Assembly (NCBI GenBank): GCA_002104895.1
Contig: MCFG01000385.1
Location: 1-20,000, forward strand
Source: Anaeromyces robustus
Taxonomy: Eukaryota; Neocallimastigomycota; Neocallimastigomycetes; Neocallimastigales; Neocallimastigaceae
Reading direction: 5' to 3'
Length of the DNA: 20,000 bases
Under the pieces are notes generated by a model. The model saw only the letters and a list, made by a program, of their open reading frames with translations, did no database searches and had not been told where the DNA came from. The stretch's first letter is position 1, and each line of letters starts with the position of its first letter. This document shows, piece by piece, positions 1-15,192 of the stretch. Both the position numbers and the translations under genes were made by a program.

Positions 1-2752
<2,752 letters not shown>

Positions 2753-4648
2753 TTTCAAAACTTTTTCTGTGTTTTTATTTTTTTTTTTATTTTTGTTTTT
2801 ATTTATTTTTTTATTGTTATTTTTATTTTATTATTATTATTATTATTTTTGAGTAAACCAGCTCAATAGTAAAATATTGTATTAATTTAATAAATGCAAT
2901 AAATTATTTCTTTTATAAAAAAAAGTGCAACAATTATTGAAATAAAAAATTTCTTCTAGAAACTTTTATTTTTAAAAATAGTAATTTATTTTTAATTTAA
3001 TAAGAATATATATTAAAAATAAATTTTAATTGAAACTTATACAGACTTAAAAAATTAAATCTTTTAAAGAAAAAGAAAAGAAAAATAAAAAATTTTTATT
3101 GATAGTAAAACGTCTATGTATTTATAATATTTTTACAAAATATATATAATTTTATTATACAAAAAAATACAATATTTCTATTACAAAGTAAAAAAAAATT
3201 AACAAAGAAAAAAATTTTTTAAAAAAAAAAAATAATGCTTTTTTTGTGTAAATTTAGTTTTTAGTTTTGTGTAAAAAATTTAAAGTAAATAGTATTCTTT
3301 TTTTTAAAAAAAAATATGATAATAATAAAAATTTAATTTATTTAATATTAAATAAAGTTTATTATGGATATATTATAATATTATATGTATATATTTATAT
3401 GTTTATATTTATAATTTACTTATAATATTTATAGTAATAATTATAATATTAAAAAAAAAAAAGAAATAATATATATTATATTTAAATTTTAATGTATAAA
3501 AAATAAATTAAAAAGTTTAATTATAATAAAAATTCCTTAAAAAAATATAATATTAAAATTGAAATAATTAATAAAAGTATTATTCATTATATGACCTATA
3601 ACAAATATATACAAATCTAATGTATTTAATTTTATTATATATTTAATATATTTATAATTAATATAATATATGGATGAGTATACTGAATATAATAAAAAAG
3701 TAATAATAATAAACGAAAATGATAAAGAATGAGAAAAGAAAAATTATTATTATTAACTGGTGCTTATTCATATAAATAAATACTAAATATTATTGGTATA
3801 AATAATCATGATTAACAATAATAATAATTAATTATTCTATTTAATTATTTTTTATTAAAGTATTCCGTTAGGAAAATTATTCTTGAAATTTTTGATATGT
3901 AATTTTTATCTAATACTTTTCTTTTTAGGTTATAGGTTATAGTTTATGAAATATAAATTTCAAAATTAACATTCTAAATAATTATATATAATTTCTTGAT
4001 TATTTATACTATTTATTATTATTTTTTTTAAATTATTATAAATAATATAAATATGTTAAAATATGTAATATAATTATAGATTTTTATTAATCAACCAAAA
4101 ACAATACTTTTTTTTCTACTACTCAAAATTTAATATAACGGATAATTATTAATATATTTATTAATACATTTAATATATTATACATATCTATTGTAATATA
4201 CCATTAAATATATTAATATTTTTTATTACTCATCCATTATGAAACTTTTAAATTATTATTAATTAAGGTTACACATATTTTACTCAATTAAATAAATATA
4301 TAATCATAAATATAAATCAATATTTGGATAGAATTAAATAAATAATTATAATTAATTTTTCTAATATTTAAAAATTATTGATTTTTTAATTAAAAAAAAA
4401 ATATATATATATATAATATATATTATATATATTATTTTTATTATTAATTTCTCCTTATATTACTTTATTAATTTTTGATTATGTATTTATATTTATATTT
4501 CTTTCGTAATTTATAAAAACATATGACATAGAATAGAATATAGAATATGAAACATATATAATAAATTCTCTCTTTTTTAACGAAGATATTCAATTTTTTA
4601 ATAAAGATGTTCAAACAACAATATCTTTAACAAGAGATTAGAAAAGAA

Positions 4649-4689
<41 letters not shown>

Positions 4690-4742
4690 TATTGAAAACT
4701 TCTGCTGCTATTATTTATTAAAAATTAATTACTTTAGTTAAT
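2753..4742. other. Gene-free AT-rich region upstream of the GH9 gene
   Basis: The first 100-150 bases (about 2753-2880) are the 5' flank and probable promoter/leader of the minus-strand GH9 gene. They are T-rich on the plus strand, with an unusually GC-containing patch near 2855-2870. Beyond that I see only A/T low-complexity sequence, poly-A/poly-T runs and TA-rich stretches, with stops in all frames. A perfect TAA trinucleotide run (12 units) lies at 4652-4687. I found no coding region, tRNA or rRNA. Confidence 0.6.
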
Positions 4743-5053
4743 AATAAAAATAATCACTTGAAAAATAAAAATTCTATTATTTAAAAATAATATTAATTGA
4801 ATATTAATAATATATATAAAGTATTTTTTAAAGTTTGATGATAGTTGAAGTTAAAACATTCTTGTTAAAGTCACTATTAATTATAAATATATAAAAATAA
4901 AAATAATCACTTGAAAAATAAAAATTCTATTATTTAAAAATAATATTAATTGAATATTAATAATATATATAAAGTATTTTTTAAAGTTTGATGATAGTTG
5001 AAGTTAAAACATTCTTGTTAAAGTCACTATTAATTATAAATATATAAAAATAA
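4743..5053. repeat. Perfect 153-bp tandem duplication (two copies)
   Basis: Copy 1 is 4743-4895 and copy 2 is 4896-5048, with identity running five bases further to 5053. Aligned by eye, the copies are identical at every position, including non-repetitive stretches such as AAGTTTGATGATAGTTGAAG. There is no open reading frame across it. The perfect identity suggests a recent duplication, or an assembly artefact; no function is apparent. Confidence 0.93.
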
Positions 5054-7789
5054 CTATTTTTTAATAATTAATAAAGATATAATTTTAATATTATATATAA
5101 TTATAATAATAAAAGTTTAAATTAATGATTATATTAATTAAATTAATATAATAATTTATTATATCTTGAATATATTTACCAACTTATATTCTCCACATTA
5201 AATCGTCATATTATTTCTATTTCTATTAAAAAACAAATAAACAAACAAAAATTGTATATTTATATTTAATTAAATAATATACAATAATATGCTTGATATT
5301 TTATTTAACTATACTTTCTATAGATTTCTTTTTTAAATGTAATGATAATAAAGCAAAGTTATAACCTATTATAACCTTTTTGAATGCTAATGATTTTTAT
5401 ACTAGTAACATAGTTGTTTTTTTTTTTTTTTGTATATATAATTTTATATTAATACAAAATATATACAAAAAGAAATAATATAATAATAATAGAAATAATA
5501 ATAATTAAAAAGATATGAATAAATAAACAAATAAAATTTTACAATATTTTAATTTATATTTTTAATATCTTCTTTTATATTATATATTTGTTACTTTTCT
5601 TCTCTCTCTTTTTTTTTATGGTAATATAATATATAACTTTATTTATTAATAAATTTAATTAAGAAATAAAATACATGAACATAGATAAAGTAACCATACA
5701 AAAAAAATTGCTTTCTAAAGTATATTACTTTCTCTTGAGTATTTTTATATTAATTATATTCAATAAATAATTTTTCTATTTCAAATCTATCAATAGTTGA
5801 CCCTAAACATTTAATAATTCTTTGAAGCTAAAAATAATAAATATTTTTAGCTATCATCATAAAATAATAAATATTTAATTTGATTATCTTAATCATATTC
5901 CATTTATAATACATTCAATTTTTAATCTTAAATATTTTTTATATGTTCTATTTAAAATTCAATTTTTAATCTTAAATATTTTTTATTTGTTCTATTTAAA
6001 ATTAACAGATTTTTTCTTTTTTATATTATAAAATATATATATATAATTTTATAAACAAAAAAATTTTTTTAATCTTTAAAATAAAAAAAAAAACTACTAT
6101 ATTTTAATTAAATTCAAATTAATATTAAATAAAATTGTATCTTTTTTCTGGTAAACAATTATTTTTTGTTAAGTATTTATTTATTTTTTTTTTTTTTACC
6201 AAAAAATATTTTATTTCATTAATAATTAATAATAATTTTATTGGTATTAATATTCCATAAAAATATTCTGTAAAAATATAATCTTTACATTACATTTAAA
6301 TAATGTAATAAAAATATATATAAAAATAATGTAAATGTAAAAAAACTGAAATAATGTAAATTATGAATATTTATTGGCATAAAAAATAAGCAATAAAGTT
6401 AAATAGATTTAAAAATAAATAAAATAATAATTTTTCTATAATAATAAAAGAAACAAATATAATTTAAAAAAAATAAAATAAAATAAAAAAAAAATAAAAT
6501 AAAATAAAATAAAATATAAAATAAAAAAAAAAAAAAAATAAAAAAAAAAATAAATATTTCAATAAATAATTTTATTTATGAAAGAATTTTTTTGTTCAAA
6601 TTAAAATATAATTCTGTCAAATAAAAGTATAATTCTGTTAAATTAAAGTATATATCTATAAATATAGTAAATAATTAGAAAAAATTTAAGAAATAAAAAT
6701 ATTATATGATATTATAGGATTGAAAATGATAATATACATTTTATAGAAATAAACAAAATAGATTGAATTTTTAAATTATATTTATAGAATGTTTATTTAT
6801 AATTAATTAAATAAATTTATATTAATATTTATTTATTTTTATCATTTTATTAAAGTTAAAAAAAAATAAGTAAATAAAAAGAAAAAAAAATATTGATATT
6901 ATATTTAATGTATAGATTATACATAATCTTAAATAATATATGAAATATAATAATTAATATAATCTTACAATATATTAATTATATTTTATTATATATTATA
7001 TTGATGTTATAGGTTCCATTAAATTAAATATAATACTGAATTATACACATTTTTCCTTTAATTGAGATAATTTAAAAGTAAATGAAAAATTATAATCTGT
7101 AAAGATTAATTATACCTATTACAAAGTATCCTATCCAATAGATTTATTATTCATATTAAAATTTAAATTGAATAATAACATTTTTAGAGAAAAAGATAAA
7201 CAAATAAAGGAAAAGAAAAGTAAAAACAGGAAAAGAAAATTATAAATACCAACTATAATAAAATCTATTTTTTATTATTAGAAATAAATAATTTGAAAAA
7301 AACAAAATAAAAAAAAAAAAAACTTCAATATTCGGGATTAAATAAATTAAAAAATTATTTTAAAATTTTAAAAATAAAAAAATATTATATAAATAATATC
7401 ATTTATATATAATATAAATAGTAGTATAATTATATCTATATTTCTAAAAAAAAAATTATAATGTAAGTTTTTTTTTTTATATGTTATTAAAAATATTAAT
7501 ATATAAATAGTGAAATATAAGTTAAATATCATACAAATAAATTAAATTTTTACTTTTTTACAAGATAATTAGTAAAATGTATAGAATAAAAATTTTATAC
7601 TATATATAATATTATTAATTATCTATCTAATAAAATCTTTTTTATTTAATTTATTAATTGATTATTAAATTACATTTCTAACATTTATATATATATATAT
7701 TTTATTATTTTTATTTTTCTTCCTATATTATGATATTTATGTATATATATATTTAGTTTTTTTTTTTTTCATAATATAATAAAAACAAA
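5054..7789. other. Gene-free AT-rich region left of the orphan secreted gene
   Basis: Nothing in this stretch looks coding on either strand. It contains a 44-bp tandem duplication (listed separately), an 11-bp perfect-stem hairpin at 5826-5852 (AGCTAAAAATA arms, 5-nt loop), AAAAT-type pentanucleotide runs around 6470-6550, and many A or T tracts. The last 100 bases before 7790 are T-rich and then A-rich, as expected for a 5' leader. Confidence 0.6.
5913..6003. repeat. 44-bp tandem duplication (two copies)
   Basis: Copy 1 is 5913-5956 and copy 2 is 5957-6000, with three further matching bases. One substitution separates them (ATATG in copy 1, ATTTG in copy 2). The unit begins ATTCAATTTTTAATCTTAAA. 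It is noncoding and without obvious function. Confidence 0.88.
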
Positions 7790-8368
7790 ATGAAATCACA
7801 ATCAATAATTCTATTTACTATATTATTCATAATAAATTGCTTATATACTTATGGTAAAGAAATAACAGCGAAAGATGAAAGAAGTATTGAAATGGTAATA
7901 GAAGAATATTTTAAAAATGAAAAAGAATCATGTAAAAATGAATATAGAAACCTTGAAAAATTACTTCTATTAAATGATGAAGATAATAGATTTATACAAT
8001 CATATTTAGAAACTGTTAATATTACAACTTGTACTAAAAAATCAGTAGGTCATCAAGAATTAAGTAGAGAATTATATCATGTCTATCGTAATTTACCACA
8101 AGATAAAAAAGGAAAAAATTGTAATGAAGCTCAAATACAACAAGAATTTGATAAATATGGTGTATGTATGAATATTTGTTATGTTAAAGTAGCAAATTTC
8201 TTATATATTTTAAAAAATCATTTTAGAACCGGTTTACAAAGAAATCAGCATGATCTAATTAACACTTGTGCAAAAGTTCGTGAAATTACTTCAGCTTCAT
8301 TAAGATCAATTAAAGGAATATATTATTTACCATTAATTATATATATTATATTAACTATATTATATTAA
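7790..8368 (+). CDS. Orphan secreted or GPI-anchored-like protein with six cysteines
   Basis: A 192-residue intronless gene I do not recognise. Residues 1-22 form a clear signal peptide (hydrophobic core IILFTILFII, likely cleavage after G22). The mature part is charged and probably helical, with six cysteines (48, 81, 111, 126, 130, 160), enough for three disulfides, including a C-x3-C pair at 126/130, and one N-glycosylation sequon at N77. The last 17 residues (176-192) are hydrophobic and end without a charged tail, preceded by small and Ser residues (S168-S173). This fits a GPI-anchor signal, or less likely a tail membrane segment. The start ATG has A at -3 and sits just after a T-rich then A-rich leader. 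Codon use (many ATA, AAT, AGA, TTA) is unlike the biased codons of the neighbouring cellulase and mutase, suggesting low expression or a young gene. The length without a stop, the signal peptide and the spaced cysteines argue for a real gene. Function unknown; surface or secreted location is inferred. Confidence 0.8.
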   Translation: MKSQSIILFTILFIINCLYTYGKEITAKDERSIEMVIEEYFKNEKESCKNEYRNLEKLLLLNDEDNRFIQSYLETVNITTCTKKSVGHQELSRELYHVYRNLPQDKKGKNCNEAQIQQEFDKYGVCMNICYVKVANFLYILKNHFRTGLQRNQHDLINTCAKVREITSASLRSIKGIYYLPLIIYIILTILY

Positions 8369-8844
8369 GAAATTTATTATCTTTTTTTTTTTATTAATAA
8401 ATAAATAAAAATAAAAAAAAAATTAAATAGATTAATTTATTATTTTTATATTTATAGATCTTATTTATTTTATTTATATATATAATTTAATTGATAATAA
8501 TAATTATATAATAAAACAAAAAAAAAAAATAATAAAAAAAGCAATAATAAAAACAAGTTTTATTAATATTAATAAACTTTATATAAAAAATTCCAAGAAA
8601 AGGATATTTTTAAATATAAAAAGTATATAAATAAATAATAATCAATAATATAATAAAATAATCAAAAAAAAAATAATAATAATAATAATGATAATAATAA
8701 TGATAATAATAATAATTAATATTTTAATAAATAAATAATATATATAAATAAAAAAAATAAATAAATAAATAAAATTTAAAAAAAAAAATAATCATAATAA
8801 TAGAAAATAAAAAATAATAATAACTGTTTTATTTTATTTTATTT

Positions 8845-8846
<2 letters not shown>

Positions 8847-8890
<44 letters not shown>

Positions 8891-8928
8891 TGTGTATTGT
8901 TAAAAGTATATATATATATATATATATA
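8847..8928. repeat. Compound microsatellite: T31, (TG)9, (TA)11
   Basis: A run of 31 T (8847-8877) passes directly into nine TG units (8877-8894) and, after a short spacer, into eleven TA units (8907-8928). Just before it are ATTTT pentanucleotides. The TG block is the only such dinucleotide run in the window. Likely neutral and length-variable. Confidence 0.95.
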
Positions 8929-10104
8929 ATTATTAGTATATATCAATTTTCTCATTTTTAATTTATTCGTCATTTCACAAATTCAATATCTTTTAAAATA
9001 TCCTAAAAAATATTATATAATGCTTAAATTTCTCATAAAACCTAACATCTAATTCTTTTATCATAAATAATATTTAGTAAGTTTGAATGATTTATTTGTA
9101 TAAATATTACCTATCAGATAACCTTCTTTTATTTATTTATCAATGATATAATTTCCATTTTAACATTAATCTGCTAATATCATGGATTATCAATAAAAAA
9201 TATATTCTCTAATTTAATTAATATTTTGCTTTATTAATGTATTAATATTCATTGTTTATTATTATTTTTTAAATAGTTACACAAAATTATAAAAAATTAT
9301 TAATAAATAATTTAGTCAATTAATTTTTTTTTTTTTTTTTAATTTAAATCAATAATATTCATACATTACTATTAATATTTATTAATATTTAATTTAAAGA
9401 TTTTTTTAAAAAAAAAAAAAAAACATACTTTTAATTTTTAATAGTTTTAATTTTTTTTTTCTTATATTTATAAAAAAGAAAAAGAACTTAACAAAAAAAT
9501 AAAATAATTCATTTATAAATAGACCTTAACAGAAAAAATATAACAATTTATTTATAATAAGCTTTAATGCATTTAAAATTTATATATTAATAATACTATA
9601 TGACAAATATGAACAATTCTATTATTTATTTCATTGAAATTTGACATGATTTTTTCTTAATATAATAAGCCTTATATATACCGATATATTAATCATTTAT
9701 GTAATAATTCTATGGTAGATTCCGATAGATTAAATATTAAATGTATATTTTGATGTATATATCAATTAATATTATAATTTTTACAGATATTTGATATGTA
9801 TAAATAAAATCATGTATAATAAAAACTATTTTTAATATTATTGAAAATAGTTTTAAATTATAAAATAATTTATACATAAATGGATAAAATTACATGTAAT
9901 ATATAATTGAGTATTTTAATTAAATTATTTAGTATATATCTGATAAACATTAATAAATAAAAATTTTATTATTAATAGTGAAACTTTTTATTATAATATT
10001 TCATTATATATAAAATATTTAATTTGAAGACAAAAAAAAAAAAAAAATAAATCATAGCATATATATATTACTCATAATATTCATTAATAAAATATATATG
10101 TGGT

Positions 10105-10142
10105 TGTAATAAAACTTTCAATTTTAATTGAAAGTTATTACA
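10105..10142. repeat. Hairpin-forming inverted repeat
   Basis: The arms TGTAATAA-CTTTCAATT and AATTGAAAG-TTATTACA pair over about 18 bp around a 2-nt loop (TT), with a 2-nt AA bulge in the left arm. The inner 11 bp (AACTTTCAATT with AATTGAAAGTT) are perfect and include G/C pairs. It sits alone in gene-free DNA more than 1.7 kb from the nearest gene. No transposase or target-site duplication is evident. Confidence 0.75.
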
Positions 10143-11030
10143 CAATAAAAGTATTTTGCATTCCGAGATTATATATTGAATTAATTAAAAAAATTTTTTC
10201 TTTATTAATCAAGGTTATTTATATCGAATAATAGAATAAAATAAACATTGATATATTTATTTTAAAACATATAATTAGATAGTATTATAGCATAAAATAT
10301 TAAAATTTTAAAAATATTAAATCTTTGACTTTTAAAAAACTATTAATTAATTTTTTTTAAAAAAAAAAAATATATATAAATAGTAATCGTTTTAATTGTT
10401 TTTTTCTTTTTCTTTTTCTTTTTTTTTTTTTTTTCTTTACACAATAAACAAAATATAATTTAAAAATTAAAAATAAAATATTAAAAACTAATAATAAAAA
10501 ATAAAAATAATAAAAAAGAATAAATAAATAAATATCAAAATATTATTTTTATTATCTGGTTTTAATAAAAATAATATTTATATAATAAATTCAAAATAAA
10601 ATAAAAAATTAAAATAATATAATTAAATAAATAATTATATAGTAATAGTAATAATACAAACTAATAAATATATATAAAAATCTTCACTATTTTAAAAATA
10701 AATTATAGTAATAATTAAGCAATAATAAAATAAAAAACTAAAATAATAATAATAAAATAAAACTAAAAACTAAAAAATAAAATAAAATAAAGCACAAAAT
10801 TTAATAAAAAAAAATAAAACAACAATAAAATTAAAAAAACCTTTTATTTATTGGTAGGTATTATTTATATAAAACTTTTTTGAGTATTAGAAAAATTACT
10901 TTATAATTATAAATACAAAATATATTTATAAAAAAATATCTTTAAATGTGGAAAAAAAAAACATTTGATAAAAAGAAATAAAAAATAAAAAAAAATAAGA
11001 ATTATGCAATAAAAAATAATAAATTAAATG

Positions 11031-11154
11031 TTAATTCATTATAAAAATATTTTATGATATTTTAAAAAATAAAGGTAGTTTAGAAAATATATATTAATTC
11101 GTTATAAAAAGAGTATTTTATGATATTTAAAAAAAAAAAGTAGTTTAGAAAATA
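11031..11154. repeat. Imperfect direct repeat, about 60 bp, two copies
   Basis: Copy 1 is 11031-11089 and copy 2 is 11094-11154. Both run from TTAATTC-TTATAAAAA through TATTTTATGATATTT to TAGTTTAGAAAATA, with a few substitutions and small indels between. The divergence suggests it is older than the perfect 153-bp duplication. Noncoding. Confidence 0.8.
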
Positions 11155-11605
11155 ATTGTTAAAAATTATTAAATCAAAATATTTTTAAATTAAAACAGTT
11201 ATTAAAGTTTAATAAATTTTAATTAGTTTTTTTTTTTTTTTTTTTAATTACTCATTTAAAAAAAAAAAGCTATATATTAATTAATGTATTTATATAAAAC
11301 AGTATATATTACAGTATATATTAAGTATATATTAGATTAACATAATTATATATAGTATATAATATATAATAAATTATAATTAAAGTTTTTATTAATATAT
11401 AATTACACATTACACAAAACACGTTTACATTATGTACAAATTTAAATACATTATAGTTTTAATACAGATTATAAATAAAAAAAATTTCAATATGGTGGTA
11501 AAAATAAAAAAAAATGGTACCAATAACCTAAATATAATAAAAGATTATCTATTTTTAAAAAAAAAAAGAAATAAATAAAAAGTTATTGGATATATATAAT
11601 AATAA

Positions 11606-11682
11606 AAAAAGGTGTCAATAATTATTCATAGTATTATTAAAATCGATAATTAAAAAGGTGTCAATAATTAATCATAATATTA
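11606..11682. repeat. 31-bp direct repeat, two copies
   Basis: Copies at 11606-11636 and 11652-11682 share AAAAAGGTGTCAATAATTA and differ at two of 31 positions. They are separated by 15 bases. Noncoding; possibly the remains of a local duplication. Confidence 0.75.
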
Positions 11683-12052
11683 AATAATAATATAAAAATA
11701 ATTAAATAATAAATTTAAAATATAGTATGTAAAAAACAATTATCAATAATAATGAATTAATTATTATTAGTATATATCATTTAATATATAATATTTATAT
11801 ATTGAAGGTTTAAGTTTAAGCCCACCAACATTTCCATATAAGGAAATTAATTATTAAAAAACATATTTATTAAATAAAACAAAACCAAGTAAAATAAAAT
11901 AAAATAAAATAAATAAGTAAATAAAAAGAAAGTTATATTTTTATTTACTTGAAAATTATAAATAAAAAATGAAATTTAAATAATAAAGAGAAATTAATAA
12001 AATATTTTGATGATAATAGTATATATAATACAATTATAATAAAGATATTTTT

Positions 12053-12104
<52 letters not shown>

Positions 12105-13500
12105 TAGTAGATGATAATAATAAAGTTTAAATTTTTATCGGATTCGTTTACCTTTCAAATTTAGTGAAAGTAAAAAAAGTCAAGTAATAAAAAATATTAA
12201 TTATAAATAAAAAATATGTAATACAAATCTGTCCTATCAACAATTAAAAATTAATTATTTAGGAATAATAAATGAATAATTATTTGAGAAATAAAAAAAA
12301 AAGAAATAGAGTAGGAATATTTAATTAATTAAAAAATATATATTATAATAATATAATCAATATAAATATATGTATAGAACAACCATATAATAATATTAAA
12401 AATAAAATAAAATAAAATAAAACTTAAAAAAAAAAAATTAAAGTAAATATTACTAGTAATAATTTTAAATGAAATTTTCAAACTAACAATTAAAATAATT
12501 ATATTATATTATATCAATTAAGAACAAAGATCTTATTTTATTACTATTATAACAATTATAACAATAACAATAACAATTGTAATAACACTAAAAATAATAT
12601 TAATAATAAGTAAAATAATAGTATGTAAATATAATACTATTTTTAAAAGAATGAAAAAATATTATACAAATCAATATATTATAGTTGTTAATTAAATTAT
12701 TAATTTTTTTTTAAAAAAAAAATTCATTCCATAAAGTTTATTCATATTTTTATAATATATAAAAGGAATTAATAGTATTTATATTTAATATTTAATATTT
12801 ATATTTATATTTATTATACATATTCACTTAAAGTCATTAATTCTTATTTATTTTTTAAGTAAAAAAAAAAAAAAGAAAATAATACAAAATGAAAAAATAT
12901 TATAATTTTTTAATTAGTATTTAAATTTAATATAGATTATAATATAAAAAATATTATTAACAATGTAAAGATATATAAATTAATTTATATATATACATGA
13001 ATTATTAATATAAAATATATTTATTATCAATTGATTTTTGTTTTTTTCTTATTATATTAAAATTTATATAAGAAAGTATCATATTAATATTGGTTCGATA
13101 TATTATACAATATAATTAAATATATATGTTTGGTTTTAATCAGTATTATAATAATATATGTTAACAAATATACTTTGGAAAAAAAAGAACAATATATTAA
13201 TCATATATTATTAATATAATATATATAAAATAGATCTATAATAAAATAATTAATGTCAAGAATTTTTTTTTTTGTTAATCTTAAAATAATGAAATTAAGA
13301 TTATTAAAGTTTATATAATATATACATATTTAATTAATATAATATATTTATAATATATTTAATAATATATTATAAGTATATTACTATATATTTATTTATA
13401 ATTATTTCATATAATATTTATATTAAATATTTTTTAAAATTCTTTTTTTTATATTATTTTATATAAATCTATAGAATTTAATTTAGGGAATATCTAAAAA

Positions 13501-15192
13501 ATGATTGGTACAGAAGAAAAAGTAGATAATATAAATAAGAAAAGCTCTCATAAGTTTAAACTCACACACATTTTTAAAAGAATTAGAAGAAACAAAAATA
13601 AAAAATTTGTTAAATCTAATACTAAACAATTAATTGATAATAATATTAATAATACAAACATGGCTAGCACTCCATCTGGTAAGAGAGTTCTTTTAACCAT
13701 TTTAGATGGTTGGGGTATTGGACAAAAAGGTAAGGGTGATGCTGTTTACAATGCCAACACCCCATACTATGACTATCTCTTAAAGACCTACCCAAACAGT
13801 CACTTAGTTGCTTCTGGTGAAAAGGTTGGTCTTCCAGCTGGTCAAATGGGTAACTCTGAAGTCGGTCACATTAACATTGGTGCTGGTAGAGTTGTTTACC
13901 AAGATTTAGTTAAAATTAACATTGCTTGTCGTGAAGGTACTATTGCTCAAAACGCTGCTTTTGTTAAATGTTTAGATTATGTTAAGAAGACTGGTAAGAA
14001 ACTTCACTTCCTTGGTTTAGTTTCTGATGGTGGTATTCACAGTTCTCAAGACCATTTATACAAAATGTTAGAAATTTGTCAAAAAGAAGGAATCAACACT
14101 TGTATTGTTCACGCTTTCACTGATGGTAGAGATTGTGATCCAAAGAGTGGTAAGGGATTCATTAAGGCTTTACTTGATGTTTGTGACAAATATGATGCTA
14201 AGGTTGCTAGTGTTGTTGGTCGTTACTACGCTATGGACCGTGATAATCGTTGGGAACGTGTTGCCCAAGCCTACAACCTTATTGTTAAGGGTGAAGGTAA
14301 ACAATCCGCTGATTTAGTTCAAGCTGTTCAAGAATCTTATGATGATGGTGTTACTGATGAATTCATTAAGCCAATTCACAACGCTAATGTTCAAGGTAAT
14401 CTTGAAGAAGGTGATGCTGTTATCTTCTTCAACTTCCGTAACGATCGTGCTAAGGAACTTACTATTGCTTTCACTCAAAGAGATATTCCAGAACAAAACT
14501 TAAAGACTATTCCAAATCTTCAATACTTCACTATGACCCCATACGATCCAGATTTCAAGGGTCTTAACATTTTATTTGACAAAGAAAATGTTAACAACAC
14601 TATGGGTGAATACATTTCAAATCTTGGTTACAAACAATTACGTATTGCTGAAACTGAAAAGTTCCCACACGTTACTTTCTTCTACTCTGGTGGTCGTACT
14701 GAACCATTCCCAAATGAAGACCGTATTTTAATTCCATCTCCAAAGGTCGCTACTTACGATTTAAAACCAGAAATGAGTATTTACGAAATTACTGAAAACT
14801 TAGAAGCTGCTCTTAAAAAGGAAGAATATGCTTTAATTGTCTTAAATTACGCTAATGGTGATATGGTTGGTCACACTGGTGTATACGATGCCATTGAAAA
14901 GGCTGTTATGGCTGTTGATGACTGTTTAAGTAAGATCGTTGAAACCGCTAAGGCTCACGATTACGAAGTTGTCATTATTGCTGATCACGGTAACTGTGAT
15001 AACGCTATTAACCCAGATGACACTCCAAACACTCAACACTCTACTAACGAAGTTCCATTCTTCTACATTACTGACAAAAAGAATGTTAAGATTAGTCCAG
15101 GTAGATTATCTGATGTTGCTCCAACTCTTTGTAAGATTTTAGGTATTGAAGTTCCAAAGGAAATGACTGGAAAACAACTTATTGAATTCTAA
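13501..15192 (+). CDS. gpmI: 2,3-bisphosphoglycerate-independent phosphoglycerate mutase
   Basis: Glycolytic enzyme interconverting 3- and 2-phosphoglycerate through a phosphoserine intermediate, with two metal ions (usually Mn), in the cytosol. Intronless. The frame open from 13501 encodes 563 residues. M54 (13660-13662, context ACAAACATGGCT) would give 510 residues, the usual iPGM length, and the family sequence starts right after it ([12 protein letters not shown]). Motifs: metal ligand D69 in DGWG; nucleophile S119 in [42 protein letters not shown] with D495/H496; and H513 in [11 protein letters not shown]. All expected catalytic residues are present. The first 53 codons are Lys/Asn-rich and basic and use mostly AAT for Asn, whereas the body favours AAC and other highly expressed codons. 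Both ATGs have A at -3. I favour M54 as the main start, with the 53 codons being leader or an alternative extension. It is unrelated in sequence to the BPG-dependent enzyme of yeast. Confidence 0.97.
   Translation: MIGTEEKVDNINKKSSHKFKLTHIFKRIRRNKNKKFVKSNTKQLIDNNINNTNMASTPSGKRVLLTILDGWGIGQKGKGDAVYNANTPYYDYLLKTYPNSHLVASGEKVGLPAGQMGNSEVGHINIGAGRVVYQDLVKINIACREGTIAQNAAFVKCLDYVKKTGKKLHFLGLVSDGGIHSSQDHLYKMLEICQKEGINTCIVHAFTDGRDCDPKSGKGFIKALLDVCDKYDAKVASVVGRYYAMDRDNRWERVAQAYNLIVKGEGKQSADLVQAVQESYDDGVTDEFIKPIHNANVQGNLEEGDAVIFFNFRNDRAKELTIAFTQRDIPEQNLKTIPNLQYFTMTPYDPDFKGLNILFDKENVNNTMGEYISNLGYKQLRIAETEKFPHVTFFYSGGRTEPFPNEDRILIPSPKVATYDLKPEMSIYEITENLEAALKKEEYALIVLNYANGDMVGHTGVYDAIEKAVMAVDDCLSKIVETAKAHDYEVVIIADHGNCDNAINPDDTPNTQHSTNEVPFFYITDKKNVKISPGRLSDVAPTLCKILGIEVPKEMTGKQLIEF

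Larger units (their letters stand above)
8369..13500. other. About 5.1 kb gene-free AT-rich region
   Basis: I found no coding, tRNA or rRNA sequence here. It is A/T low-complexity DNA with microsatellites and small repeats listed separately. A perfect TAA run (16 units) lies at 12055-12102. A small hairpin with one bulge lies at about 12146-12175 (arms TTTACCTTTC and GAAAGTAAA). The last stretch before 13501 is the presumed promoter/leader of the mutase gene; TATA-like sequences are everywhere, so no specific box is called. Confidence 0.6.

Noticed and set aside
3729-3779. 16-codon peptide frame (MRKEKLLLLTGAYSYK)
   Set aside because: Too short to tell from chance, with no repeats, signal or conserved context.
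4565-4645. Imperfect inverted repeat (TCTCTT...AAGATATT against AATATCTTTAAC...AAGAGA)
   Set aside because: Pairing needs several gaps and mismatches and is mostly A/T; not distinguishable from chance here.
6470-6555. AAAAT-rich array, considered as CRISPR-like or origin-like repeats
   Set aside because: No spacers between units; it is a simple pentanucleotide microsatellite in a eukaryotic background.
13085-13110. Second T-loop-like motif, GGTTCGATA, on the plus strand
   Set aside because: No matching 5' half of a tRNA upstream; surrounded by plain TA-rich sequence.
14105-15142. Open frames overlapping the mutase gene on both strands
   Set aside because: Out-of-frame products of a highly codon-biased real gene with all iPGM motifs.
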